The notes: generated by a model not told the origin, from the sequence alone. A stretch of 64,000 nt of DNA from Prevotella sp. (GCA_023663025.1 JAMPIC010000010.1:9623-73622), one strand, 5' to 3'; shown: positions 7,847-16,978, counted from the first letter of the stretch. Program-made: numbers and translations.

Positions 7847-8707
7847 TCACATCTGCTCATAGTCGCAAAGGGTGGGGTTTGTTATAAGAAAATCGAGGCA
7901 GCTTTCCAGCATAATGCCCTCACGGGGATCGGTTGAGTAGCTGTAGGTGGTCTTTATCGCCCTTTCAAGGAACGCGGTCGCCCTGTTCATAGCGATAGGC
8001 AGACTGTCCCCACGCAGGATAGAACCCGTCAGCACCGAGGCGAAAACGTCACCCGTGCCGGGATAGTGGGCGCTTATCATATTGCAGGGTATACGCCAGA
8101 ATTTGCTGTGGTCGCGGTCGTAACCCGCGTTATAAGTCCGCCCGTCGGAGAAAACGCTTGTTATCACCACAATTTTCGGACCCATTTCCGAAAGCCGCAC
8201 CAAAAAGCTTTTTATTTTCTGCATTGAAACGTCCGCCTGGACGGGATTTTCCCCCAAAAGCATAGCCGCCTCTGTGATGTTGGGAGTGATTATATCCGCG
8301 ATAGCCGCAAGCTCCCCCATACGGGAGCAAAGCTCGGGGGTGCAGGTTTTGTATGGCTTGCCGTTGTCCGCCATAACGGGGTCTACCACCTTTAAAGCGT
8401 CCCCGAAGTATTCAAAAAATTCAAGACAATGGTCTATCTGCTCGGTGGAGGCGAGAAAGCCGCTGTATACGCAGTCGAAGCTGTAATTCAGCCGCTTGTA
8501 ATGCTCCAAAGCGGGGGAGATGTAGTCGGTAAGGTCCCGGAGAACCACGTCCCCGAAGCCCCCCGTGTGGCTTGAAAGTATAGCCGTGGGCACGGGGCAG
8601 ACCTGTATGCCCTGCGCCGACATTGTGGGCAGAATTACCGTCAGGGAGCACCGTCCCACCCCCGACAAATCGTGAATAGCCGCAACCTTTGCGGATTTGC
8701 TGTACAT
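7847..8707 (-). CDS. Pyridoxamine/pyridoxal kinase (PfkB/ribokinase family)
   Basis: 286 residues. It phosphorylates B6 vitamers for PLP salvage. Family features are HDLSGVGRCSLTVILP at the N-terminus, ILSSHTGGFG near residue 45, VVDPVMADNGK near 105 and the anion-hole/catalytic segment PGTGDVFASVLTG near 220. It resembles the clostridial pyridoxamine kinase group (COG2240) more than PdxK of enterobacteria. The start is preceded by GGAACG. Just upstream is a five-unit heptad repeat (8723-8757). It is followed at 8 bases by trmL. Confidence 0.88.
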   Translation of the reverse strand: MYSKSAKVAAIHDLSGVGRCSLTVILPTMSAQGIQVCPVPTAILSSHTGGFGDVVLRDLTDYISPALEHYKRLNYSFDCVYSGFLASTEQIDHCLEFFEYFGDALKVVDPVMADNGKPYKTCTPELCSRMGELAAIADIITPNITEAAMLLGENPVQADVSMQKIKSFLVRLSEMGPKIVVITSVFSDGRTYNAGYDRDHSKFWRIPCNMISAHYPGTGDVFASVLTGSILRGDSLPIAMNRATAFLERAIKTTYSYSTDPREGIMLESCLDFLITNPTLCDYEQM

Positions 8708-8722
8708 ATCATCGTTCCTTTA

Positions 8723-8757
8723 TTAGAGAATAGAGGTTAGAGGGTAGAGAATAGAAT
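8723..8757. repeat. Heptad tandem repeat (NTAGAGR)5, copy 1
   Basis: Five consecutive 7-base units: TTAGAGA, ATAGAGG, TTAGAGG, GTAGAGA, ATAGAAT, followed by a T run. A second array with the same unit and number of repeats is at 21744-21778. It occupies most of the gap between the DinB-like gene and the pyridoxamine kinase start. Confidence 0.8.
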
Positions 8758-8767
8758 TTTTTATTCT

Positions 8768-9265
8768 TTACTCATAAAAAAGTTTTTGGGGATTTTCCGC
8801 ACCGCTGTTACCCGTGTAGACGGGGAAATTTCCCGTTTTTTCAACGGTAAGACCGTTCAGCATACCCGTGTGCAGGGAAATGTGTCTGAACTGCCTTAAG
8901 ACAAGCTCCATTCGGGTGTAGGGACAGTTTTCGGGCTTTTCCGCAAGGGCTTCGTCCGTCAAAGTGTCGATATACTGTAAAGTCTTGTCCTTTACGGCGT
9001 AAAGGTACTCCAAAAGCTGTTTGTCGCTTAATTCCGTACCGCAGGGGTTATCTGGATTGTCCATACCAATTTCGTGGAAATCGGGTTCGGCGTACACAAA
9101 CGGGTTGAAAAACCACCTGTCCGCCGAATGAATTGTATGGTAGACATACCTCCAAGCGGGAGAGCCGCACACAAGGGCGTTGCGGTCGTAAGTCCGTATT
9201 GCCGTTTCAAGATTGACAAAATTTGGCACAACCTGCCTCTTTATTATTTCGCAAAGTATTTTCAC
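8768..9265 (-). CDS. DinB-superfamily-like protein
   Basis: 165 residues with a GTG start at 9265; GAGGTAAG just upstream, inside the caxA stop region, supports it. Helical protein with histidines placed as in the DinB/YfiT metal-binding four-helix bundle: HTIHSADRW near residue 45 and RHISLHTGML near 130. Enzymes of this superfamily include thiol-transferases, but most members are uncharacterised, so the substrate is unknown. It follows the exchanger gene by 4 bases and is therefore in the same operon. Confidence 0.65.
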   Translation of the reverse strand: MKILCEIIKRQVVPNFVNLETAIRTYDRNALVCGSPAWRYVYHTIHSADRWFFNPFVYAEPDFHEIGMDNPDNPCGTELSDKQLLEYLYAVKDKTLQYIDTLTDEALAEKPENCPYTRMELVLRQFRHISLHTGMLNGLTVEKTGNFPVYTGNSGAENPQKLFYE

Positions 9266-9269
9266 AGTC

Positions 9270-10229
9270 TTACCTCACAATCGCGTAAGCCATATAGGCT
9301 ACATACATCAGCACAAGTATTACGCCCTCGGGGCGGTTGATTTTTTTCTGCGTAACGCAGAACACATACGTCAGCACGGTTATAGCCGTGAGAATAACCA
9401 AGTCCACAAGGCTCTGACCGCTTATGCTCATTGGGGTAATTGCCGCCGAAGCCGCCAGTACGAAAAGAATGTTGAAAACGTTAGACCCCACAACGTTGCC
9501 TATGGCAATGTCGCTCTCGCCCTTTTTGGCAGCGACAATGCTGGTCACAAGCTCGGGCAGGGAAGTTCCCACAGCCACTATGGTAAGTCCCACAAGGGTC
9601 TCGCTCATACCGAAGCGTATGGCGATATCGCTTGCGCTGTCAACTACGAACTGACCGCCTATAACTATTCCCGCAAGACCGCCGACGGTGAACAGCAGGC
9701 TTTTTCCGACGCCGTAGGCGGGTATATTGTCCTCGCCGCCGGCATTTTTCCTGCGCGAACGGAGCGCGGAGGATATTACCGAATACAGGAAAATGCCCAT
9801 AAAGACGAGCAGCACGATCGCGTCGCTGCGGGAGATAACGTTTTCGCTCCCTCCGCCCAGCAGCACGTCGCAGGACGTAACCCAAAGCAGTACAGTCGCT
9901 ATCAGCATAAACGGGTAATCCTTTTTGATTATCTGATCCTTTATCTGTACGGGCTTGATAGCCGCGCTTATTCCGAGCACCATAAGCAGGTTGAACATAT
10001 TCGAGCCGATAACGTTTCCCACGGCGATGCCGTTTGAACCGTTCACGCCCGCGATAATGCTGACAGCCGCCTCGGGCGCGCTTGTGCCGAAGGCGACGAT
10101 GGTCAGTCCGATAACTATCGAGGGTATTTTCAGCAGCTTCGCTATGGACGAGCTGCCGTCCACAAAGAAATCCGCGCCTTTTACAAGAAGCACAAAGCCC
10201 GCTATGAGAAGTGCAAACGAGAGTATCAT
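9270..10229 (-). CDS. Calcium/sodium antiporter, CaCA family
   Basis: 319 residues and about ten membrane helices. The two inverted alpha repeats are plain: GLTIVAFGTSAPEAAVS...AVGNVIGSNMFN near residues 40-85 and GLTIVAVGTSLPELVTS...IGNVVGSNVFN near 190-235. The GTSAPE and GTSLPE glutamates are the ion-coordinating residues. It exchanges Ca2+ for Na+ or H+ across the membrane, similar to E. coli YrbG. It is the first gene of a minus-strand operon with the DinB-like gene. Confidence 0.92.
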   Translation of the reverse strand: MILSFALLIAGFVLLVKGADFFVDGSSSIAKLLKIPSIVIGLTIVAFGTSAPEAAVSIIAGVNGSNGIAVGNVIGSNMFNLLMVLGISAAIKPVQIKDQIIKKDYPFMLIATVLLWVTSCDVLLGGGSENVISRSDAIVLLVFMGIFLYSVISSALRSRRKNAGGEDNIPAYGVGKSLLFTVGGLAGIVIGGQFVVDSASDIAIRFGMSETLVGLTIVAVGTSLPELVTSIVAAKKGESDIAIGNVVGSNVFNILFVLAASAAITPMSISGQSLVDLVILTAITVLTYVFCVTQKKINRPEGVILVLMYVAYMAYAIVR

Positions 10230-10327
10230 AATTTTTTACTTCCTTTTAAAAGATACTTTAAGTCCTATGATAGCACATATTTTCCGCAAAGTCAATCACT
10301 GTAAGGTTATTATTCCAAAAATTTCTC

Positions 10328-10356
10328 TTGAAATAAAAGTAAATATATGTTATTAT
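10328..10356 (+). promoter_or_regulatory. Promoter for the carboxypeptidase-ung transcript
   Basis: TTGAAA at 10328 and TATTAT at 10351 with 17-base spacing, about 85 bases before the first start codon, in an AT-rich gap between divergent genes. Confidence 0.6.
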
Positions 10357-10441
10357 TATTAAAACGGCTTTGAGGAACGTCCCCGCCGCTTTCAAAATAC
10401 TGCGGCGCAAACAGATATCGTTTAAATATAAGGGTGTTGAG

Positions 10442-11551
10442 ATGAGTAAAAAAAGGAAAAGAAAAGATCCCTATGAAAAAAGAAAGCTCCGGAAAAGAAG
10501 AGCCGCTTTGATACGGCTGTTTCTGGTGCTGGGACTGATATCGGGTACGGTTTTCGGTCTGGTGCAGATAAACAAATCCGTCGAAGTGCCGCTGGTGGTC
10601 AACGCGGACAATTATCACTGTATCGCCACGGAGCAGGAGACCGCCGAGCCTTTGGACGAGACCGAGGAGTACGTCCCCGCCGAAGCGCAGGTGCGGAAGC
10701 CTCTTGTAGTCCAGCCTAAGCTCAGGAGGGAATATCCCATCGAGACGGTCTTGCAGTCCGAATACGCCATAGTTTACGACGTTCAGGCGGACGAGGTGCT
10801 TTTCGCCAAAAACGCGGATCAAAGGTGCTATCCCGCCAGCACCACGAAAATCCTCACAGCCTCGGTTATACTGGACAACGTTGACGAGGACTTCATTTTC
10901 ACGGCGGGGGACGAGCTCGATTTCGTCAATCCCGAATCCAGCCTTGCCTACATAGAAAAAGGAAACGTCCTCAACCTGACGACGACTCTTGACGCAATAA
11001 TGCTGCCGTCGGGAAACGACGCGTCCTATATGGCTGCGGCTAACGTGGGGCGCAGCATTGCGGAGGACGGGACGCTTTCCCCCGAATTGGCGGTGGAGAC
11101 CTTTGTGGACGAGATGAACCGCACAGCCGCTCTTCTGGGCGCGGAAAGCACGCACTTTGCAAATCCCGACGGCTTCCACGACGACGACCACTACACCACA
11201 GTCCTCGATATGCTGAAAATAACGCTGTACGCGAGGAACAAGCCGCTTATCGTTTCCTCCGTCTCAAAGCCGAGCGAGTACGCCGTGTTCGAGTCGGGGG
11301 AGCAGGTCTACTGGAACAATTCCAACAAGCTTATCCACGAGGACAGCGACTGCTACTATATGTACGCGAACGGCTTCAAAACGGGTATGACGGATCAGTC
11401 GGGGTACTGCGTGGTTGCTACGGCGAAACGGTTCGGCCACGACGTTATATGCATAGTTTTCGGTGCTTCGGCTTCGGATATAAGATGGAATGAAACTATT
11501 TCGCTCCTTGACTCGGCGTTCGCCGAAATACGGAGCAGGGAGGGCATTTGA
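10442..11551 (+). CDS. D-alanyl-D-alanine carboxypeptidase (S11 family)
   Basis: 369 residues from the ATG at 10442 (GGGTGTTGAG upstream). A very basic N-terminus (KKRKRKDPYEKRK) precedes one membrane helix at about 19-41, so the enzyme is anchored facing out. The three penicillin-binding motifs are present: STTK (Ser133/Lys136), SGN (Ser190-Asn192) and KTG (Lys313). It trims the terminal D-Ala from peptidoglycan stem peptides. It lacks an obvious C-terminal amphipathic anchor, consistent with the N-terminal one. The next gene starts 1 base after its stop. Confidence 0.9.
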   Translation: MSKKRKRKDPYEKRKLRKRRAALIRLFLVLGLISGTVFGLVQINKSVEVPLVVNADNYHCIATEQETAEPLDETEEYVPAEAQVRKPLVVQPKLRREYPIETVLQSEYAIVYDVQADEVLFAKNADQRCYPASTTKILTASVILDNVDEDFIFTAGDELDFVNPESSLAYIEKGNVLNLTTTLDAIMLPSGNDASYMAAANVGRSIAEDGTLSPELAVETFVDEMNRTAALLGAESTHFANPDGFHDDDHYTTVLDMLKITLYARNKPLIVSSVSKPSEYAVFESGEQVYWNNSNKLIHEDSDCYYMYANGFKTGMTDQSGYCVVATAKRFGHDVICIVFGASASDIRWNETISLLDSAFAEIRSREGI

Positions 11552-11552
11552 A

Positions 11553-12221
11553 TTGGTTAATATAGGAAACGAATGGGACGAACTTCTCGGCGGCGAATTT
11601 CAAAAGGAATACTACCTGAAGCTGCGGGAATTTCTCAAGACCGAATACAGCACCCGCCGCATTTATCCGAATATGTACGACATTTTCAATTCGCTGAAAT
11701 ATACGTCCTACTCGGACGTAAAGGCGGTCATAATCGGTCAGGACCCTTACCACGGCGCGGGACAGGCGCACGGTCTCTGCTTTTCGGTGCAGAAAGGAAC
11801 GGCAATACCGCCGTCCCTGCAAAATATATACAAGGAAATTTATTCCGATCTGGGAATACCGCCCGCAAGCCACGGATATCTTAAAAGCTGGGCGGACAGC
11901 GGCGTGCTGCTTATGAATGCGGTGCTTACCGTCCGCGAGGGGCAGGCAAATTCCCACAAAGGAATGGGCTGGGAGATACTCACCGACAGGGTGACGGAGC
12001 TTCTCAACGAGCGGGAAAAGCCCATAGTTTTCCTGCTTTGGGGCGGGAACGCCAAGCAGAAAATGCGGCTGATAACCAATCCCAAGCACCTTATCCTGCA
12101 AGCGGCGCACCCGAGTCCGCTTTCGGCGTACAACGGCTTTTTCGGGTGCAGGCATTTTTCCAAGACGAACGAATTTCTGACAGCCAACGGCATAGAGCCT
12201 GTTGACTGGCGGGTAGAATGA
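11553..12221 (+). CDS. ung: Uracil-DNA glycosylase, family 1
   Basis: 222 residues. The start is taken as the TTG at 11553, right after the stop of the carboxypeptidase gene, because GGGAGGG lies about 8 bases before it and the protein then begins MVNIGNEWDELLGG as expected; a start at 11490 would overlap the previous gene. It removes uracil from DNA. The water-activating motif GQDPYHGAGQAHGLCFSV (Asp64, His67) and the DNA-intercalation loop HPSPLSAYNGFFGCRHFSKTN are intact. Length is normal. Confidence 0.95.
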   Translation: MVNIGNEWDELLGGEFQKEYYLKLREFLKTEYSTRRIYPNMYDIFNSLKYTSYSDVKAVIIGQDPYHGAGQAHGLCFSVQKGTAIPPSLQNIYKEIYSDLGIPPASHGYLKSWADSGVLLMNAVLTVREGQANSHKGMGWEILTDRVTELLNEREKPIVFLLWGGNAKQKMRLITNPKHLILQAAHPSPLSAYNGFFGCRHFSKTNEFLTANGIEPVDWRVE

Positions 12222-12238
12222 TCGACGGAGGTATAGTT

Positions 12239-14368
12239 ATGAAAAACGGAAAAACCATCGCGCTTCTTATTTCCGCCGCAATGGCGGCGACAATGTTCTC
12301 GTCCTGCGGAGGGGACGGCGGTTCGGGCGAAGCGGTAACTACAGCTTCGGCGGACGTGACTGAAACGGCTGCGGCAGAGGAAGCCTCCGCGGTTTCGCTC
12401 ACAGACGATTTTTTCGGCGAGGACTACGATCCCTTTGCCGAGGATTACGACCCCTACGGCGGTAACGGAGCTTCCGCCGCCGAGCATACTCCCCAAACGG
12501 GAGCGGCTGTCGGCAATACGGAGGAAGGCGCGGACAGCCCGACGTCCGAAAGGACGGAGACGTCCGGACGGACAGAGCAGACCGGGAAGCCCGCTCCCGC
12601 GGAAACAAAAGCGGCTTCGGGCAATAACGCCGATACTGCGAAGCAAACGGAAGCTCCCAAAGCCGCCGAGACGGAGGCAAAACGGGAGACAACCGCAAAG
12701 TCTGCGGAAAAATCCTCATCGGACGTAACGCTGACCCTGAACGCTTCCAACGGCTGGGAAAACGGCAGCGACAAGTTCACCCAGCTCGACGGAACGGTTA
12801 AGAACGGCTCTGCTTCCGCAATAGGCGGCTGGACGGTAACTATCGCCGCCGCTTCGGGCGTAAAAGTCGACCAGAAATGGAACTGCGAGATCTCGGTAAG
12901 CGGAGGCACGCTGACGGTAACTCCCGTGGACTATAACTCAAATATCGATCCGGGAAGCGAGGGAACTTTCGGTATGATCTTATGCAACGCGGGAACTGTG
13001 GACGCGTCCAAAGCTGCGGTGAAGTACGGCTCGTCGACGGTTTCGGGCACTTCCGGCGGAAACAATAACAACGGAAATAATAACAACAGCGGCAATAACG
13101 GCGGCGGCTCGGTGGGGAACAATAATCCCGAAATCAAGCAGGCAAAGGACGTTCCCGCGCCTACCACCGACGACTGGCTTTTCACAGACGGCAGCAAGAT
13201 CGTCGACAAGGACGGCAAGGAGGTTTGGCTCACGGGCGTGAACTGGTTCGGTTACAACACGGGCACGAACACCTTTGACGGCTTGTGGGCGTGCGACCTG
13301 AACACCTCCATTGCGGCTATCGCGGACAGGGGCTTCAACCTGCTGCGTATACCCATATCAACCGAGCTTATCAAAAACTGGTCTAACGGCAGCTATCCGA
13401 ACGCGAATTTCAATCAGGCGACCAACTCATACCTTGTGGGTATGAACAGTCTCGAGATATTCGACTACGTTGTGGGACAGTGCCGCGCCAACGGTATAAA
13501 GATACTTATTGACATTCATAGTGCGAAAACCGATTCGATGGGGCATATGTACAACGTGTGGTATAACGGCGACATCTCCGAGCAGGACTACCTCGACGCG
13601 CTGGCGTGGATGGCGGCGAGATACAAGAACGACGATACCGTAATTGCATACGACCTGAAAAACGAGCCTCACGGCAAGGCGGGAGAGTTGCCGAGAGCCA
13701 AGTGGGACGGTTCAAAGGACAGCGACAACTGGAAATACATAGCGGAAAAGGCGGCAAAGGCTGTACTGAACAAAAATCCCAATGTTTTGGTGCTGGTGGA
13801 GGGAATTGAGATATACCCCAAGGATATCGGCAAAAACGGCGATTTTTCGTCAACGAATATGGGGGATTACTACTGCACGTGGTGGGGAGGAAACCTCCGC
13901 GGCGTAAAGGATAACCCCGTTGATTTGGGCAAATATCAGAACAAGCTGCTGTATTCTCCCCACGACTACGGTCCGTCGGTGTACGAGCAGCCGTGGTTCC
14001 AGGGGGGATTTACATACGAAAGCTTGTATAACGACTGTTGGTACGACAACTGGTTCTATATCCAAAAGAGCAACACCGCGCCGCTGCTGATAGGCGAATG
14101 GGGCGGCTTTATGAGAAATCCCAACCTCGAATGGATGACGCTTATGCGCAGATTTATCAAGGAAAACAGGATAAACCACACGTTTTGGTGTTTCAACTCC
14201 AATTCGGGCGACACAGGAGGACTTGTCCTTGATGACTTTACCACATGGGACGAGGAAAAATACGGCTTTGTCAAAGAGGTGCTTTGGCAGCAGAACGGCA
14301 AGTTTGTGGGTCTCGACCACGAAATACCGCTGGGCAGCAACGGCATAACGCTGTCGGAGGCAAAATAG
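12239..14368 (+). CDS. Lipoprotein endoglucanase: CBM2-like module plus GH5 catalytic domain
   Basis: 709 residues; ATG at 12239 with ACGGAGGT upstream. The signal peptide ends in a lipobox-like FSSC with Cys23, so it is probably lipid-anchored to the cell. Next come a Thr/Glu/Ala-rich linker (about 40-160), a carbohydrate-binding module resembling CBM2 (about 162-265, with GGWTVTIA and QKWNCEIS), an Asn/Gly linker, then a glycoside hydrolase family 5 domain (about 310-690) resembling subfamily 1. The acid/base is Glu476 in KNEP and the nucleophile Glu620 in GEWGG; YSPHDYGPSVY is also typical. It should cut internal beta-1,4-glucan bonds. There is no dockerin, so it is not built for a cellulosome. 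It follows ung by 17 bases, yet is functionally unrelated. Confidence 0.9.
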   Translation: MKNGKTIALLISAAMAATMFSSCGGDGGSGEAVTTASADVTETAAAEEASAVSLTDDFFGEDYDPFAEDYDPYGGNGASAAEHTPQTGAAVGNTEEGADSPTSERTETSGRTEQTGKPAPAETKAASGNNADTAKQTEAPKAAETEAKRETTAKSAEKSSSDVTLTLNASNGWENGSDKFTQLDGTVKNGSASAIGGWTVTIAAASGVKVDQKWNCEISVSGGTLTVTPVDYNSNIDPGSEGTFGMILCNAGTVDASKAAVKYGSSTVSGTSGGNNNNGNNNNSGNNGGGSVGNNNPEIKQAKDVPAPTTDDWLFTDGSKIVDKDGKEVWLTGVNWFGYNTGTNTFDGLWACDLNTSIAAIADRGFNLLRIPISTELIKNWSNGSYPNANFNQATNSYLVGMNSLEIFDYVVGQCRANGIKILIDIHSAKTDSMGHMYNVWYNGDISEQDYLDALAWMAARYKNDDTVIAYDLKNEPHGKAGELPRAKWDGSKDSDNWKYIAEKAAKAVLNKNPNVLVLVEGIEIYPKDIGKNGDFSSTNMGDYYCTWWGGNLRGVKDNPVDLGKYQNKLLYSPHDYGPSVYEQPWFQGGFTYESLYNDCWYDNWFYIQKSNTAPLLIGEWGGFMRNPNLEWMTLMRRFIKENRINHTFWCFNSNSGDTGGLVLDDFTTWDEEKYGFVKEVLWQQNGKFVGLDHEIPLGSNGITLSEAK

Positions 14369-14375
14369 TATCTGC

Positions 14376-14470
14376 AAGGCGGGAGATGCTCCCGCCTGTT
14401 TTTGTACCATATATGATATGCTGCCGCAAAGGCGTTCACACAGCAAAAGGCGGGAGCTTGCTCCCGCCTT
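14376..14470. repeat. GC-rich palindromic dispersed element, copy 2
   Basis: Two short palindromes, GGCGGGAGATGCTCCCGCC (14378-14396) and one at 14447-14470 with core GGCGGGAGCTTGCTCCCGCC, enclose a spacer that begins TGTTTTTGTACCA. The same CTCCCGCCTGTT...TGTACCA order occurs in copy 1 at 7281-7298, so these are one family. It may also act as a terminator for the cellulase gene, since TTTTT follows the first hairpin. Confidence 0.8.
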
Positions 14471-14556
14471 ACAATAATCGGTATATATTGTATACCTAAA
14501 ACCGCGCAAAATCAAACGCTTGCGTATGATTTTGAAAGGGTGCAGGCTCAGCCTGC

Positions 14557-14745
14557 TCAAACCGCTCTTGTTACCTTGCCGGAGCGGAGACATCTTGTGC
14601 ATACATAAATATGCTTCGGAGTACCGTCAACAATAGCCTTTACACGTTTAACATTGGGCTTCCATGTTCTGTTGGAGCGGTGATGTGAGTGGGAAACCTT
14701 TATACCGAAAGTAACACCCTTTCCGCAAATATCGCATTTTGCCAT
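14557..14745 (-). CDS. rpmB: 50S ribosomal protein L28
   Basis: 62 residues starting MAKCDICGKG, with AGGAGGTG placed upstream of the ATG at 14745. The frame is open nine codons further upstream but that part is not L28. CDIC and CTRC form a zinc-binding four-cysteine version of L28. The rest (HSHHRSNRTWKPNVKR) is typical. In Bacillus rpmB lies next to spoVM and thiN; here it is about 22 kb away from spoVM on the opposite strand. Confidence 0.96.
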   Translation of the reverse strand: MAKCDICGKGVTFGIKVSHSHHRSNRTWKPNVKRVKAIVDGTPKHIYVCTRCLRSGKVTRAV

Positions 14746-14791
14746 GGGGTTACACCTCCTTTTCAATATCATTTATAAAGTTAACGTTACT

Positions 14792-14820
14792 ATTTTAGCA
14801 CAACTCTTTTGGAATTGCAA
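14792..14820 (-). promoter_or_regulatory. Promoter for rpmB
   Basis: On the minus strand TTGCAA (14820-14815) and TAAAAT (14797-14792) with 17-base spacing, about 47 bases before the rpmB start. Confidence 0.7.
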
Positions 14821-14880
14821 GTGTTTTTTGAAAAAAAGTTTGAAAAAATAAAGTTTTTTTGGAAATGTTAAGAAATATCC

Positions 14881-14909
14881 TTGTATTTTTAATAGAAATA
14901 TGCTATACT
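14881..14909 (+). promoter_or_regulatory. Promoter for the M50 protease-scpAB operon
   Basis: TTGTAT at 14881 and TATACT at 14904 with 17-base spacing, about 64 bases before the first start codon. It is divergent from the rpmB promoter. Confidence 0.7.
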
Positions 14910-14972
14910 AAAAATTGATTTTGAATTTTATGCCGAAAAGGAGAGGCTTTGTTTACAAAGCGTACATAATTT

Positions 14973-15620
14973 ATGCAGGATAGGATCATTGAGCTTGTTA
15001 TGCACGGCATTGTGCTGCTGACGGCGTTTCCCGTCCACGAATGCGCTCACGCTCTTGCGGCGCACTGGCTGGGGGACGACACAGCAAAGGAGCAGGGCAG
15101 GATCACGCTTAACCCGCTTCGCCATCTGGACTTGTTCGGCACGGTTTTCATGCTGCTGGCAGGCTTCGGCTGGGCTAAGCCCGTACCGATAAATCCCAAT
15201 AATTTCAAGAACCGCAAGGTTGGTATGGCAGTTTCCTCTTTGGCGGGACCGTTTTCCAATCTGCTTATGTCATATATTTCCATTGTTGTGTTCAAGCTTC
15301 TTGTCTGCAGCAGCGGCGGAAATTCCTATTTGGACGCTCTTGCCGACGTTTTTTGGTATGCGACGATTCTTAATCTGGGATTGGCGGTGTTTAATCTTCT
15401 GCCCGTTCCTCCTTTGGACGGTTCGAGGATCTTTAACCTGATCCTGCCGGAAAAGATTTATTTCAAGGTCATGAAGTATGAAAACGTCGTCTTTGGTATC
15501 CTTTTTCTGGCAATATGGCTGGGATTTCTGGACAGACCGCTTGTGTTTTTGCAGCAGCAGGCTTTCCGCCTGATGGACGCTCTTTCGCGGTGGGCGGATA
15601 TTCTTATGATTCGAGGGTAG
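14973..15620 (+). CDS. Site-2 protease family (M50) membrane metalloprotease
   Basis: 215 residues and about five to six membrane segments. The zinc motif HECAH is at residues 22-26 in the first helix, and the second conserved segment LNLLPVPPLDGSR-like (FNLLPVPPLDGSRIF) near 140-155 supplies the metal-binding aspartate. This small, PDZ-less type resembles the Bacillus YwhC / Clostridium S2P group; its substrate is unknown. AAGGAG lies about 30 bases upstream, too far to be a normal ribosome site, and a stop blocks any earlier start, so the start has no clear ribosome site. It is 3 bases from scpA; this pairing is common in clostridia. Confidence 0.88.
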   Translation: MQDRIIELVMHGIVLLTAFPVHECAHALAAHWLGDDTAKEQGRITLNPLRHLDLFGTVFMLLAGFGWAKPVPINPNNFKNRKVGMAVSSLAGPFSNLLMSYISIVVFKLLVCSSGGNSYLDALADVFWYATILNLGLAVFNLLPVPPLDGSRIFNLILPEKIYFKVMKYENVVFGILFLAIWLGFLDRPLVFLQQQAFRLMDALSRWADILMIRG

Positions 15621-15623
15621 TAA

Positions 15624-16376
15624 ATGGAGCAGATATCGTTCAAGCTTGAAGTATTCGAGGGTCCTCTCGACCTGCTGCTTCATCTTATAACCAAGCACAA
15701 GCTTAATATAAACGATATACCTATCGTTACGCTGCTCGACCAGTATTTGGACTACATCAGCCGTATGTCGGAGCAGAACATGGAGATAGCGGGGGAGTTC
15801 CTCGAAATGGCGGCGCGGCTTGTCTACATCAAAACGGTGTCGCTACTGCCGCAGCGGGAGGAAGCCGAGCAGCTTAAAAAAGAGCTTCAAGGCAGACTGA
15901 TAGAGTATTCCCTGTGCAAAAAGACCGCCGAGATCATGAAAGAACGCTACATCGGCAACGTTTTCGCGGTGCGCGGTCAGCTTAAAATAGAGTTCGACAA
16001 CACCTATCCGCTGATACACGACCCGCAGGAGCTTTTGGACGCTTACGCCAAAATTCAGGTAAAGCCTCCCGAGGAAAAGGTCAAAACGGAGGCGTTCAAT
16101 ACTATTGTAAAAAAGAAGATAGTTTCCGTAACGTCTAAAATTATTTTTGTTCTCAGAAAGCTCTATAAGTCGGGGAGATGCCTTATGGACAGCCTGTTCG
16201 AGGGACTTACCGATCGTTCGGAGCGCGTGGCTGTTTTCTTGGCAGTGCTGGAGCTTACAAAGTCCGGCAGGATAATGCTTAACGACGACAACACGGAGAT
16301 TACCTTTAACAGAAATCACACTAAGGAGCAGTCGGATCAGGACGGCAATTCCGAAACGGAGGTTTCATATTCATGA
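15624..16376 (+). CDS. scpA: Segregation and condensation protein A
   Basis: 250 residues. Kleisin subunit that bridges the two SMC heads in the SMC-ScpAB chromosome condensation complex. The N-terminus FKLEVFEGPLDLLLHLI is the family signature that forms the SMC-neck helix bundle, and the C-terminal winged helix (about 170-240) binds the other SMC head. It overlaps scpB by 4 bases (ATGA), the standard coupling of these two genes. No SMC gene is present here. Confidence 0.96.
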   Translation: MEQISFKLEVFEGPLDLLLHLITKHKLNINDIPIVTLLDQYLDYISRMSEQNMEIAGEFLEMAARLVYIKTVSLLPQREEAEQLKKELQGRLIEYSLCKKTAEIMKERYIGNVFAVRGQLKIEFDNTYPLIHDPQELLDAYAKIQVKPPEEKVKTEAFNTIVKKKIVSVTSKIIFVLRKLYKSGRCLMDSLFEGLTDRSERVAVFLAVLELTKSGRIMLNDDNTEITFNRNHTKEQSDQDGNSETEVSYS

Positions 16377-16978
16377 AAATAAACGAGGGCGTTTCCGCGG
16401 TGGAGGCAATACTTTTCGCCCACGGAGAGCCTATAGAAGCCGAAAAGCTGTGCGCGGCGGCGGGAGTTGAGTCCGATATGCCCGAAAAGCTTGTGCGGCT
16501 TTTGATAGACAGGTACGAATCCACGGGGAGCGCGCTGACTGTGCTGAAGCTGGGAAACAGCTATCAGCTTGCGGTAAAGGCGGAATTTTTCGATTACATC
16601 AGAGCCGCGCTGGAATCCAAGAAAAACACTCCGCTGTCTCCCGCGGCAATGGAGGTGCTTACGATAATCGCCTACAATCAACCCGTAACAAAGGGCTTTG
16701 TGGAGCACGTCCGAGGTATAGACAGCTCCAGCGTGGTCAATTCTCTGGTTGAGAAAAATCTTCTCGAGGAGGCGGGACGTCTCGACGTTCCGGGAAAGCC
16801 CATCGCTTATAAGACGACGCCCGCGTTCCTGCGGTGCTTTCAGCTGTCCTCTCTGGACGACCTGCCCGCGCTGCCCGATTCGGACGGACAGGTAAGCTTC
16901 GACGAAATACTTATCGCAAAAGAGGATACCGAACCGCCCGAAGCCGAGGACGGCGGCGGGGCGGCTTCCGACGAATGA
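16373..16978 (+). CDS. scpB: Segregation and condensation protein B
   Basis: 201 residues made of two winged-helix domains; LSPAAMEVLTIIAYNQPVTK (around residues 87-106) is the best-conserved part. It dimerises and binds the central part of ScpA. A short acidic tail (EDTEPPEAEDGG) follows the second domain. It overlaps scpA by 4 bases and is followed at 15 bases by the DUF2953 gene. Confidence 0.95.
   Translation: MKINEGVSAVEAILFAHGEPIEAEKLCAAAGVESDMPEKLVRLLIDRYESTGSALTVLKLGNSYQLAVKAEFFDYIRAALESKKNTPLSPAAMEVLTIIAYNQPVTKGFVEHVRGIDSSSVVNSLVEKNLLEEAGRLDVPGKPIAYKTTPAFLRCFQLSSLDDLPALPDSDGQVSFDEILIAKEDTEPPEAEDGGGAASDE

Noticed and set aside
8723..8757. Possible CRISPR array
   Set aside because: The units are only 7 bases with no spacers. 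It is a simple tandem repeat.
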